DNA of 64,000 bases from Deltaproteobacteria bacterium (GTDB lineage: Bacteria; Desulfobacterota; Desulfobacteria; Desulfobacterales; QNYZ01), in NCBI GenBank assembly GCA_003973265.1, contig QNYZ01000039.1, positions 1 to 64,000 of the forward strand. Direction: 5' to 3'. The number at the start of each line of letters is the position of its first letter. Position 1 is the first letter of the stretch. Below are positions 40,496-49,425 of this stretch, one piece after another. Both the position numbers and the translations under genes were made by a program. The notes under the pieces were generated by a model. It did no database searches. It had not been told where the DNA came from and worked only from the letters and a program-made list of their open reading frames with translations.

Positions 40496-40630
40496 GATAA
40501 GGTGTTTAAAAGCGCCAGGCACCGCAGGAAGTGCCCCTGGCGTGCAGCATACCTGCCGGAGATGTCGATCTTTTTTTTAAACACCTTTGCGCCCAACAGA
40601 TGGATGCAGAGCAGGCGGAAAATCGCAATT
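40496..40630. repeat. Intergenic structured element, copy B
   Basis: Homologous to copy A; 13-bp perfect closing stem AAGGTGTTTAAAA (40499-40511) / TTTTAAACACCTT (40575-40587). Confidence 0.6.
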
Positions 40631-40879
40631 GCGGTATTATATAGGGTGCCGGTCAAAATTGAAAGGTCGTTTTAAAATGGAACCCGGGTCCTGCTGAACC
40701 TGACCCGGCTGCCCAATGACGATCTCGATGGTATCGTTTTCATCGCGGTTAATCTATCCATCCGACACTGATTTTTCAAGGGTTAGAAATAACTTGAAAT
40801 GAGGTGATCATCAGGATATTGATTCGATCAAAACGTTGAACAACGGTGATTAACCCGGTATCCAGGGAGCAAGATCGGC

Positions 40880-42079
40880 ATGACCCCATCCTGTTTAGCG
40901 CCCGATTCGGCATTAACATTCAGTAAAAGAGTGGCTCAGATCCATGTTTCAGCCACCAAGGAGATGCCTGTTCTGGCCAGCCGCGTCGGCAATTGCGTTT
41001 CTCTGGGCCAGGGCGTTCCTTCTTTTTCAGCACCCGTGCATATTATCGATTCGGTCTGCCGCATGTTGCGTGAAAATCCCTCGGCCAGCAAATATTCACT
41101 TCAAGCGGGAATGACCGAGTTGCGCCACCACATCAGCGAAACCCTGTTACGGGAAAAAAAGATCCAGGTCGACCCTGACAAGGAGGTGCTGGTTACCGTG
41201 GGCGCCATGGAAGGTTTAATGGCCGCCATCCTGACGGTTGTAGACCGGGGCGACGAGGTCATTCTTCCATCACCGACCTATGCGTCGCATATCGAGCAGG
41301 TGCTTCTGGCCGAAGGAACGCCTGTTTTTGTTCCCCTTCGCGCAACAGACTGGGGACTTGAGGTTGATCAAATCCGCAACGCCGTCACTGAAAAAACCAG
41401 GGCGATCATCCTGTGCAATCCGGGCAATCCAACCGGCGCTGTTTTTGATGATGCCGACGTTCTCGCCCTGTGCGAGCTGGCCGTCGAAGAGGGAATAATC
41501 ATCATTTCAGACGAAACCTATGATTTCATGACCTATGGGATACCCATGCCCGTGAGTCCCGCGTCTCTGCCCCGATTCCGGAAACAGGTCATTTCGGTTT
41601 TTTCCTTCTCAAAAAAATATGCCCTGACCGGCTGGCGTGTTGGATATATTACCGCCTGTGAGCAATTAATGGCCCAGATTATGAAAGCGCACGATGCATC
41701 GGCCATTTGCGCCCCGACCCCGTCGCAATACGCAGCCCTTGCCGCACTTTCCGGGCCCCAGACCTGTGTAAAAGAGATGTGCCGGGCATTGACCGCCCGA
41801 AAAAAATTATGCTGCCGGCGACTGGATCAGATGGCCGGGATATTCGACTATGTGGAACCCAGGGGCGCGTTCTACGTCATGGCCCGGTATCTTTTCACCG
41901 ATCGACCATCACGGGATGTGGCGATCCAGATACTAAACGAAGCCGGGGTCATCACTATTCCCGGCGGTTCATTCGGTCCCCAGGGTGAAGGACACCTGAG
42001 AATATCTTTTGGTGGAGAAGAAGAAGAGCTGAATGAAGCCTTTGATCGAATGGAAAAATGGGCCGGGAGCATTGTTTAA
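40880..42079 (+). CDS. PLP-dependent aminotransferase, class I/II
   Basis: AIILCNPGNPTGAVF; SFSKKYALTGWRVGY; HLRISFGGEEEELNEAFDRM. Confidence 0.93.
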   Translation: MTPSCLAPDSALTFSKRVAQIHVSATKEMPVLASRVGNCVSLGQGVPSFSAPVHIIDSVCRMLRENPSASKYSLQAGMTELRHHISETLLREKKIQVDPDKEVLVTVGAMEGLMAAILTVVDRGDEVILPSPTYASHIEQVLLAEGTPVFVPLRATDWGLEVDQIRNAVTEKTRAIILCNPGNPTGAVFDDADVLALCELAVEEGIIIISDETYDFMTYGIPMPVSPASLPRFRKQVISVFSFSKKYALTGWRVGYITACEQLMAQIMKAHDASAICAPTPSQYAALAALSGPQTCVKEMCRALTARKKLCCRRLDQMAGIFDYVEPRGAFYVMARYLFTDRPSRDVAIQILNEAGVITIPGGSFGPQGEGHLRISFGGEEEELNEAFDRMEKWAGSIV

Positions 42080-42174
42080 CCCGGACGGGAAATGCCGGAT
42101 GCGGAACTGCATCGGGTCAAACGTAAACGGAATCGCGTCTTGGAAGCGCGCGCCATCTTGAAAAACTGAACAGG

Positions 42175-42813
42175 TCAGACAACCAGTGCAAGCGTGAATA
42201 TCGACAGATTTCCCAGGATATGAATCATGACAGGGGCCATTAAACTGCCCGCCTTTTCGTAAGCCACGGCAAAAACCACGCCGCCGGCCAGCTGGGTCAC
42301 GGGGATCCGGGTGCCGGATAAATGGGCGGCAACAAAGAGACCGGTACTGATACACACCGCCACCCAGAATCCCCACCGCCGAAAGAAACCAAAAACAATC
42401 CCGCGAAAAAATATTTCTTCTGCAATGGGACCAATGATCCCCCCGGTCAGATAAAACGCGGCCAGCCCCGCGCCGTGAACCGGAAATGACATTCGCACCA
42501 CCCCAAACGCATCAACATTGAAAACCAGGCAGGCCGCCATGCAGGCTGCCGCCGCAACACCAAAACCGGCAGACCAGATCAGTCCCCGGATCAGGCCGGG
42601 TATCAGCGTGCCCGGTTCCAGTCCGACGGGCGACAGGCGATGGTGATACCTGAACACCACAAACAGTATGAGCGCGGCTTCTGCTGCCCGGATCCCCCCA
42701 AGAATTAAGAGCGCACGGGTGGGAGCCGGCGGCAACCGGACCAGCATCTCTGTCAGGCTGACCACTGCCGTGGAGATTAGAAACGGGATCAACTGGATAC
42801 GGGTTGTCGCCAT
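42175..42813 (-). CDS. CPBP-family intramembrane metalloprotease
   Basis: GPIAEEIFFRGIVFGFFRR motif; downstream VAYEKAGSLMAPVMIH. Confidence 0.88.
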   Translation of the reverse strand: MATTRIQLIPFLISTAVVSLTEMLVRLPPAPTRALLILGGIRAAEAALILFVVFRYHHRLSPVGLEPGTLIPGLIRGLIWSAGFGVAAAACMAACLVFNVDAFGVVRMSFPVHGAGLAAFYLTGGIIGPIAEEIFFRGIVFGFFRRWGFWVAVCISTGLFVAAHLSGTRIPVTQLAGGVVFAVAYEKAGSLMAPVMIHILGNLSIFTLALVV

Positions 42814-44411
42814 CCAAGCCTTTTCAATGCATTGTAGGCATGCATCTGGACATACCAATGCCTCGTTTCTTTCATTAACCTAAGCAGACGGGGAATCACC
42901 TGCGTATCGCCCCGCTCTCCCAGTGACCTCAATGCCATGCAAACCACGTTGGGGCTGGGATCTTTTAACAATCGAATTAAATCAAGCTCATTTTTTTCTC
43001 CGCCGCCATGGCCCAGGGCTCTTGCCACCCAGTAGCGCTCAACAATCCGGGGACTGTCCAGGAAAGACGTATAGCCTTCAAATTGAGAGGGGTCGATCCA
43101 CCGTTTTTCCATCCATCGCAATGCTTCGACCCGATGGCGTCCATCCGCTGCGCGGACCAGTTGAGGCAGTGTTTCTTCGGATAAATTTTCCGGCCGACCG
43201 CAGGTTAAGCACCATAGAAGCGTAATGCCCATCAACAGGCAGGCAATCGATGTGATCACGCGCCTCAGCTGCGCCGAAAACAGCCATCCGGCGATCCATC
43301 GCACCCCGCCGTGTGCCATCAGATAAACAAGCAGTGGAAACCCGGCCACCAGGGAAACATATGTCAGCCGGCGCAGGAGCCGATGGCGGGCCAGGGTCTC
43401 CGAAACCTGCCGGAATATTTTTCCGGGACGCTGGAGAAGGTCGGAAACGGGGATCTGCGCGAACTTTGTTCCATCTACAAACAACAGGGTCCGGGGGTCC
43501 AGAAAGTGGATCACCACATCCGGATAGTCGTCGGATGGGATTGGCAGGTAATCGTGGGAGACCAGGGTATTGAGAATCTCTTTTTTATGCGGGCCTTTAC
43601 CGGTGCCTTTCCAGTAGAATGTGCGAATCTGTTTTTGCGCAAGGGACTTGAACGATTCTGCCGGAAAAAGTGTATAGCGGTAATAGAAATCATTTACCAG
43701 ACGCCCTGCCGGATGAGATAAAAGCAGCCGGTCGCGCACATCAAAAAAGATCCGGGGACTGAAAAACGGGCGACCCGTTCCCGCCAGTATAGCCAGTGGC
43801 AGCAAAAACCAAAGCATGCGAATAAAAAACGTCCGCTGTACCTCACAGCGGGCACCCGGCTCCCTGCCCGCCGCTTCCATACCACCATCTGAAACCAGGT
43901 GCGGTCGGTCAGTCTCCCGTCCATACCACGGATAAACCAGGCAGACCGACGCCGGGACTAAAAAAATATAGGCCCCGGCAAAAGGGTCAACGCCGCTTGC
44001 GTAAATCACTGTCATAACGGCCAGACAGATACCAACAAGAATCCCGGCCCCGGTCTTATATCGCTGGAACCCATACTCCCACAGCCGCAACCACCCGACG
44101 GCCGATAAAGAGAGAAAGGCACCAATGGTGAACGTAAAAAAAAGACCACCCCCCCACGCGGCCCGAAACGATTGAAGCGCGGGTATAATGGTATCGCCGG
44201 GCACCGGTATAAATCCCGCTTTTGTCACGGCAGCCATGCGACAATGCAGCAACCGGTTTGACCACCCCACCTGGATTGTCCCGATTATCTGGGCCATTGC
44301 CAGACCGGCGGCAATCGCCGGGGCGGTGGAAATATACGGCCGGCTGTTTTTATGTATCGGTGATAACTGGCACATGCCTGATTGCTGTAAGTCCCCGTCT
44401 GCTATTTCCAT
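42789..44411 (-). CDS. Polytopic membrane protein with C-terminal HEAT repeats
   Basis: 540 aa; multiple TM stretches; RAADGRHRVEALRWMEKR and DLIRLLKDPSPNVVCMALRSLGERGDTQVIPRLLRLM. Confidence 0.75.
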   Translation of the reverse strand: MEIADGDLQQSGMCQLSPIHKNSRPYISTAPAIAAGLAMAQIIGTIQVGWSNRLLHCRMAAVTKAGFIPVPGDTIIPALQSFRAAWGGGLFFTFTIGAFLSLSAVGWLRLWEYGFQRYKTGAGILVGICLAVMTVIYASGVDPFAGAYIFLVPASVCLVYPWYGRETDRPHLVSDGGMEAAGREPGARCEVQRTFFIRMLWFLLPLAILAGTGRPFFSPRIFFDVRDRLLLSHPAGRLVNDFYYRYTLFPAESFKSLAQKQIRTFYWKGTGKGPHKKEILNTLVSHDYLPIPSDDYPDVVIHFLDPRTLLFVDGTKFAQIPVSDLLQRPGKIFRQVSETLARHRLLRRLTYVSLVAGFPLLVYLMAHGGVRWIAGWLFSAQLRRVITSIACLLMGITLLWCLTCGRPENLSEETLPQLVRAADGRHRVEALRWMEKRWIDPSQFEGYTSFLDSPRIVERYWVARALGHGGGEKNELDLIRLLKDPSPNVVCMALRSLGERGDTQVIPRLLRLMKETRHWYVQMHAYNALKRLGWRQPVSS

Positions 44412-44492
44412 TTCATAAAGCTTCTTTTAGAAGTCATATAAATATTTCAAATGAGCGCATAAAAGCAAGGAATAGAAAAAATGAAAATTTTC

Positions 44493-44522
44493 TTGACCGC
44501 TTTTTTAGTATATTGTATACAA
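44493..44522 (+). promoter_or_regulatory. Promoter TTGACC-N17-TATACA with overlapping palindrome TTGTATACAA
   Basis: -35 at 44493-44498, -10 at 44516-44521; perfect 10-bp palindrome 44513-44522 covers the -10. Confidence 0.65.
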
Positions 44523-44580
44523 AAATTTCTTTTTTTGCACAGCGTTGGTAAATCAACCCACTTCACCCACAGGAGGAGAC

Positions 44581-45762
44581 ATGATGAGAACAAAACCGAT
44601 ACGGACCTTAGCGCTGATGGTGGCGGGATTTATCGCCTTCATCGCCTTTTCAACCCCTGCCATGGCAAGTGATCCGGTTAAAATCGGTGTGGTCCTGCCG
44701 CTGAGCGGCGGGTTCGAGATTTACGGCAATTTAGGGGTTCGGGGCGCCCAAATGGCCGTCGCCGAAATCAATGCCGCCGGGGGAGTCCTGGATGGCCGGA
44801 AGCTCGAACTGGTCATCGAAGACAATAAGACCGACCCCAAGACAGCGGTTGAAAAAACCAAAAAACTCATCTTAAAGGATAAAGTCGTGGCCGTCATGGG
44901 CCCGGTGAGCAGTGCGGCCCGGGATGCCATGACGCCGGTTGCCGACAAATATAAAACCCCGCTGCTCTACGGTATCGACTATGAAGGGGGTGTGTGCAAC
45001 CGCTATGTATTTCTCTACAGCGCCATTCCCGATCACGACATGGATAAGCTGATTCCGTACATGGGTGAACAATACGGAAAATCCTTCTATATTTTCGGGT
45101 ATGATTATGTCTGGCCGCACAAAATGACCGAAGCCATTAAACGCAATGCTGAAAAAATCGGCGGCAAGATCGAAGCGGTTGAATACACACCGTTTGGCGT
45201 TAAGGATTATGCGCCCACCATCCAGAAAATCGCCAAATCCGGGGCCAAGGTCCTGATTCTGATCGTTCCGGGTGCCGATGGATTTACGTTCATTAAACAG
45301 TTCACCGAATTCGGGCTCAAGGACAAAGTTAAGATCGTGGCCCTGGCTGCGGATGAAAACTACCTGGGTGCCCTCACGCCGGAACAGTCCGAAGGCATTT
45401 TCACCGCCCTGCCCTTTCTGGCCAGCCTGGACAAACCGGAGGCCAAAAATTTTGTAGCCCGCCAGAAAAAAATGTTCGGCAAAGACACCGTGGTTACCTG
45501 GGCCACCTGTTCCCATTACGGCCTCGTCAAAATGCTGGCCAACGCCATTAACAAAGCGGGCAGCCTGGACAAGGAAAAAATCGTGGACGCCATGGGCGAC
45601 CAGACCATCACGGTGGGCAACGGTCCGGAAACCATGCGGGCATCCGACCATCACATGATCCTGAATATGCTCATCGGTGAGTTCACCGGTGGCAAACTCG
45701 TCGTTAAAAAAGATCTGGGCCAAATCAAGCCGTCGAATCAATGCGCCGGGAAAAAGATGTAA
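44581..45762 (+). CDS. Liv-type ABC transporter substrate-binding protein (system 1)
   Basis: Signal peptide; DPVKIGVVLPLSGGFEIYGNLGVRGAQMAVAEINAAGGVLDGRKLELVIEDNKTDPKTAVE. Confidence 0.93.
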   Translation: MMRTKPIRTLALMVAGFIAFIAFSTPAMASDPVKIGVVLPLSGGFEIYGNLGVRGAQMAVAEINAAGGVLDGRKLELVIEDNKTDPKTAVEKTKKLILKDKVVAVMGPVSSAARDAMTPVADKYKTPLLYGIDYEGGVCNRYVFLYSAIPDHDMDKLIPYMGEQYGKSFYIFGYDYVWPHKMTEAIKRNAEKIGGKIEAVEYTPFGVKDYAPTIQKIAKSGAKVLILIVPGADGFTFIKQFTEFGLKDKVKIVALAADENYLGALTPEQSEGIFTALPFLASLDKPEAKNFVARQKKMFGKDTVVTWATCSHYGLVKMLANAINKAGSLDKEKIVDAMGDQTITVGNGPETMRASDHHMILNMLIGEFTGGKLVVKKDLGQIKPSNQCAGKKM

Positions 45763-45847
45763 ATACATCCATGGGATCCGGGCGGTATGCCGCAGTAAAC
45801 GGCCGCCCTGGTCCTTTGTCCCTGCTCAGCTTGAAAAGGCTTTCTCT

Positions 45848-46429
45848 ATGCGATGGTATATTTTATTGGCTCATCCCAATCCGGATTCTTTTAACCATGC
45901 CGTCTGCCGGGCCTTTGTTCGTGGCCTTGATGATGCAAAATCACCATGGGACATCAACGATCTGTACGCCTCCGGATTCAATCCGATCATGGCCGGTGAT
46001 GATTTCAACCAGTTTTCCAGCCAGGGCCCGCTTCCATCCGATGTGCTGGCCGAGCAGGCCAGGGTGAGGCTGGCCGATTGCCTGGCCCTGATCTATCCGG
46101 TCTGGTGGAATGAAGCACCCGCCATCCTGAAGGGATGGCTCGACCGGGTTCTCTCCAAGGGCTGGGCCTATGATGTCACTGCCGGGGGTGAATTCTCCGC
46201 GCTGTTGAAACTGAAAAAAGTCATCATTTTCAACACCGCCGACAATCCCACCGAGCTTCTCGAAGAAACCGGGTTGAACAGCGCCGCCCGGCAGACCAAA
46301 GATGCGGGCACCTTCGGATTTTGCGGCGTTGACACGGTGGAACATTATATTCTGGGCAACGTGGATACCGATGAAGCGGCCCGCCTGGCATTTCTGCAAA
46401 AGGTCCGGGACATCGGCCGTGCCCAATGA
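45848..46429 (+). CDS. NAD(P)H-dependent flavodoxin-fold oxidoreductase (NQO-like)
   Basis: MRWYILLAHPNPDSFNHAV; LIYPVWWNEAPAILKGWLDRVLSKGWAY. Confidence 0.88.
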   Translation: MRWYILLAHPNPDSFNHAVCRAFVRGLDDAKSPWDINDLYASGFNPIMAGDDFNQFSSQGPLPSDVLAEQARVRLADCLALIYPVWWNEAPAILKGWLDRVLSKGWAYDVTAGGEFSALLKLKKVIIFNTADNPTELLEETGLNSAARQTKDAGTFGFCGVDTVEHYILGNVDTDEAARLAFLQKVRDIGRAQ

Positions 46430-46449
46430 GCAAAACCGGGAGAAAAACA

Positions 46450-47109
46450 ATGAATCAGCCAACCGACAATCACGATAAAAGCGCTGTTCTTCTCGTGGAC
46501 TTTCAGGAAGATTTTACCGAGGATAAAAATGGTGCCCTGGCCGTGGCCGGAACGGACGCAGCCTATATCGACACCGTTGCCCGGGCCACGCGCGCTCTAT
46601 CCGGACAGGGTCTCCCCATCTACGCCACCCAGGACTGGCATCCTGAAACCCACATGAGTTTCGTTACCAACCACCCCGGCGCCGAGGTTTTTACGACCCT
46701 TGACATCGATGGCCGCTCCCAGATTATGTGGCCGGCCCATTGCGTTCAGGGAACGGCCGGTGCATCGATCATGCTGGCCGATGATCTGTTCGAACAGGTC
46801 ATTCAAAAAGGATCGGACGCCCGTTTTGATTCGTATTCCGGTTTTGCTGACGATGGCGGGAAACAAACCGCACTGGAAGAACAACTGGCGAATGCCGGCA
46901 TAAAAGAATTGCTGGTCTACGGCCTGGCCACAGACTTTTGCGTCAAGTTTACCGTTCTGGATGCGCTGGCAGCCGGATACCGGGTTCATCTCCTCCTTGA
47001 TCTTTGCCGGGGGGTGGCACCGGACACCACCGAGGCGGCCATTGAAGAGATGCGGGAGAAAGGCGCCGTCATTACCGAATCTGCAGCCTTTATACCCGGG
47101 CGCGGGTAA
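46450..47109 (+). CDS. pncA: Nicotinamidase-like isochorismatase-family hydrolase
   Basis: VLLVDFQEDF; YATQDWHPETHMSF; MWPAHCVQGT; KGSDARFDSYSGFADDGG; VYGLATDFCVKFTVLDA. Confidence 0.88.
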   Translation: MNQPTDNHDKSAVLLVDFQEDFTEDKNGALAVAGTDAAYIDTVARATRALSGQGLPIYATQDWHPETHMSFVTNHPGAEVFTTLDIDGRSQIMWPAHCVQGTAGASIMLADDLFEQVIQKGSDARFDSYSGFADDGGKQTALEEQLANAGIKELLVYGLATDFCVKFTVLDALAAGYRVHLLLDLCRGVAPDTTEAAIEEMREKGAVITESAAFIPGRG

Positions 47110-47113
47110 CCCC

Positions 47114-47860
47114 ATGGGCAGCCTTCTGGAAACGAAATCGCTCACCAAGAAATTTGGTGGGCTGACAGCGGTGGACCATGTCAATCTTACGCTGGAAAAG
47201 GGCGAACTCCGATGCATTCTCGGACCCAACGGATGCGGCAAATCCACACTGTTTAATCTGATTACGGGGGTTTACACGCCCACGGCAGGCCACGTCTTTT
47301 TCGAAGGAGAGGATATCACCGGCAAACCGGTACACATCATCGGCCGGATGGGCATCGGCCGGAAATTCCAGGTGCCCGGCATCTTCGATCAGCTGACCGT
47401 TTTTGATAATATCCGGGTCCCGTTTTTCCGGGACCAGCGCCGGTCGCTCTTTTTTCAGCCGCGCCGGGAAAGCGGCATCGATGACCGCATCATGGCCCTG
47501 CTCGAAAAAATAAGCCTGGTGGATAAGGCCAACCTGCCGGCCGTTCATCTGGCCCACGGTGAAAAACAATGGCTGGAAATCGGCATGGTCCTGGCCCGGC
47601 GGCCGCGCCTGATGCTGCTGGATGAGCCTACCGCCGGCATGACGGTCACCGAAACCCGCAAAACGGCTCAGCTTATCCGGGATATTTCCAGCGAAGAAAA
47701 GATCACCATCCTCGTCATCGAACATGATATCGGTTTTGTCCGTGAAATCGCAAGCCGGATCACGGTGTTATACAAAGGGGCTGTTTTCAAGGAAGGCAGT
47801 TACGAGGATATCCAGAGCGATGAATCGGTGCGCAGAATCTATCTGGGACGGAGCGGCTGA
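47114..47860 (+). CDS. Liv-type ABC ATPase (LivG-like)
   Basis: GPNGCGKSTLFNLITGVYTP; MLLDEPTAGMT. Confidence 0.93.
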   Translation: MGSLLETKSLTKKFGGLTAVDHVNLTLEKGELRCILGPNGCGKSTLFNLITGVYTPTAGHVFFEGEDITGKPVHIIGRMGIGRKFQVPGIFDQLTVFDNIRVPFFRDQRRSLFFQPRRESGIDDRIMALLEKISLVDKANLPAVHLAHGEKQWLEIGMVLARRPRLMLLDEPTAGMTVTETRKTAQLIRDISSEEKITILVIEHDIGFVREIASRITVLYKGAVFKEGSYEDIQSDESVRRIYLGRSG

Positions 47861-48561
47861 TGCTGAATATTACCGACCTGCACGCGTCTTACGGCGGCAG
47901 TCTGATTCTCCAGGGAATTGACCTGGCGGTTAAGCAGGGGGAAATCACCGCCATCATGGGGCGTAACGGCATGGGGAAAACGACCCTGATGAAAACCATC
48001 GTGGGGCTTTTACCGGCCATGTCGGGAAGTATCCAGCTCGATGGCCAGATGATCACCCATTTAAAACCCCATCGAATTGCCGAAAGGGGCGTCGGGTTCG
48101 TTCCCCAGGGCCGTGAAATATTCGGCGATTTCACCGTTTTTGAAAACCTCAAACTGGCGACACTGCGATTTCCCCGGCAAAAACGACAGATTCCGTCTGC
48201 GTTATTTGCGTATTTTCCCATCCTGGAAGAACGGAAAAACCAGCGGGCCGGATCGTTTTCCGGCGGAGAGCAGCAGATGCTGGCCATGGCCCGCGCCCTG
48301 GTGACCCATCCCAAGCTGCTGTTGCTGGACGAACCTTCCGAGGGGATTCAGCCGTCCATTGTCCAGGAAATCGCCCGGATTCTGCGGGATATCAACCAAA
48401 AAACGGGGATTACCATCGTGATCGTCGAGCAGAACGTGGACATGATCCTCGATCTGGCCGACACGTGCGCGTTCCTCGAAAAGGGGCGTATCGTCGACAC
48501 CTGCCCGGTGGACACGCTTCGAAAAGACGAATCTTTAATCACCCGATATATGGCGGTATAA
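47860..48561 (+). CDS. Liv-type ABC ATPase (LivF-like)
   Basis: GRNGMGKTTLMKTIVGLLP; FSGGEQQMLAMARAL; LLLDEPSEGIQPSIVQEI. Confidence 0.93.
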   Translation: MLNITDLHASYGGSLILQGIDLAVKQGEITAIMGRNGMGKTTLMKTIVGLLPAMSGSIQLDGQMITHLKPHRIAERGVGFVPQGREIFGDFTVFENLKLATLRFPRQKRQIPSALFAYFPILEERKNQRAGSFSGGEQQMLAMARALVTHPKLLLLDEPSEGIQPSIVQEIARILRDINQKTGITIVIVEQNVDMILDLADTCAFLEKGRIVDTCPVDTLRKDESLITRYMAV

Positions 48562-48564
48562 AAA

Positions 48565-49425
48565 ATGGCCGATCTCATCATCCAGATTTTAAACGGGTTG
48601 AACTTCGTTTTGGTGCTCATCATGGTGGCCATGGGCCTGATGATCATCTTCGGCCTGATGAACGTCATCAACATGGCGCACGGAGAATTTTTTCTGCTGG
48701 GGGCGTACACCGTCGTAGTCACCAACCAGATCGGGCTGGGATTCTGGCCGGCGCTGGTGCTGGCCCCGCTGGCCGTGGGGCTGATCGGCATGTTCATTGA
48801 ATATGTCTGCATCCGCCACCTCTACCAGCGGCCGCTGGATACCATCCTGGCCACCTGGGGCGTTTCCCTGGCCATCAAGCAGCTGATTATCATCTTCTTC
48901 GGGCCGGCGGGGTTGACCGTCTCCCCGCCCCTGCCCTGGATGATCTCCGTGGCCGGCATCAACTACCCGGCCTACCGGTTGTTTATTATGACGGTGGCCC
49001 TGATTATTATCGCTTTTACCTTTTATATTTTCCTCAGGACCGATTTTGGCCTGGGCGCCCGGGCAGTGATCGCCAACCGGGACATGGCCGCGACCCTGGG
49101 AATCGACACCCGGCGAATGTACCGCACCACGTTTACCTTCGGGGCGGCCCTCGCCGGACTCGCCGGCGCGGTCATGGCACCGATCATGAGCTGTGACCCC
49201 CAGATGGGGCTCGGTTTTTTCATCCCGGCCTTTTTATCTATCCTGGTGGGCGGCACCGGCACCCTCTACGGGGTTTTGGCCGGCGGCGCCATCGTTGGCG
49301 GCGGCGACAGCCTCTTCAGCTACCACTATTCACCGGTCATCGCCCAGGTCGTTATCTTTTCGCTGGCGATTGTTCTCATCCGCATCCGCCCCCAGGGCCT
49401 GCTGGGAGCCAGAAATAATGAATAA
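48565..49425 (+). CDS. Liv-type ABC permease (LivH-like)
   Basis: IFGLMNVINMAHGEFFLLGAYT; GLGARAVIANRDMAATLGIDTRR. Confidence 0.92.
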   Translation: MADLIIQILNGLNFVLVLIMVAMGLMIIFGLMNVINMAHGEFFLLGAYTVVVTNQIGLGFWPALVLAPLAVGLIGMFIEYVCIRHLYQRPLDTILATWGVSLAIKQLIIIFFGPAGLTVSPPLPWMISVAGINYPAYRLFIMTVALIIIAFTFYIFLRTDFGLGARAVIANRDMAATLGIDTRRMYRTTFTFGAALAGLAGAVMAPIMSCDPQMGLGFFIPAFLSILVGGTGTLYGVLAGGAIVGGGDSLFSYHYSPVIAQVVIFSLAIVLIRIRPQGLLGARNNE

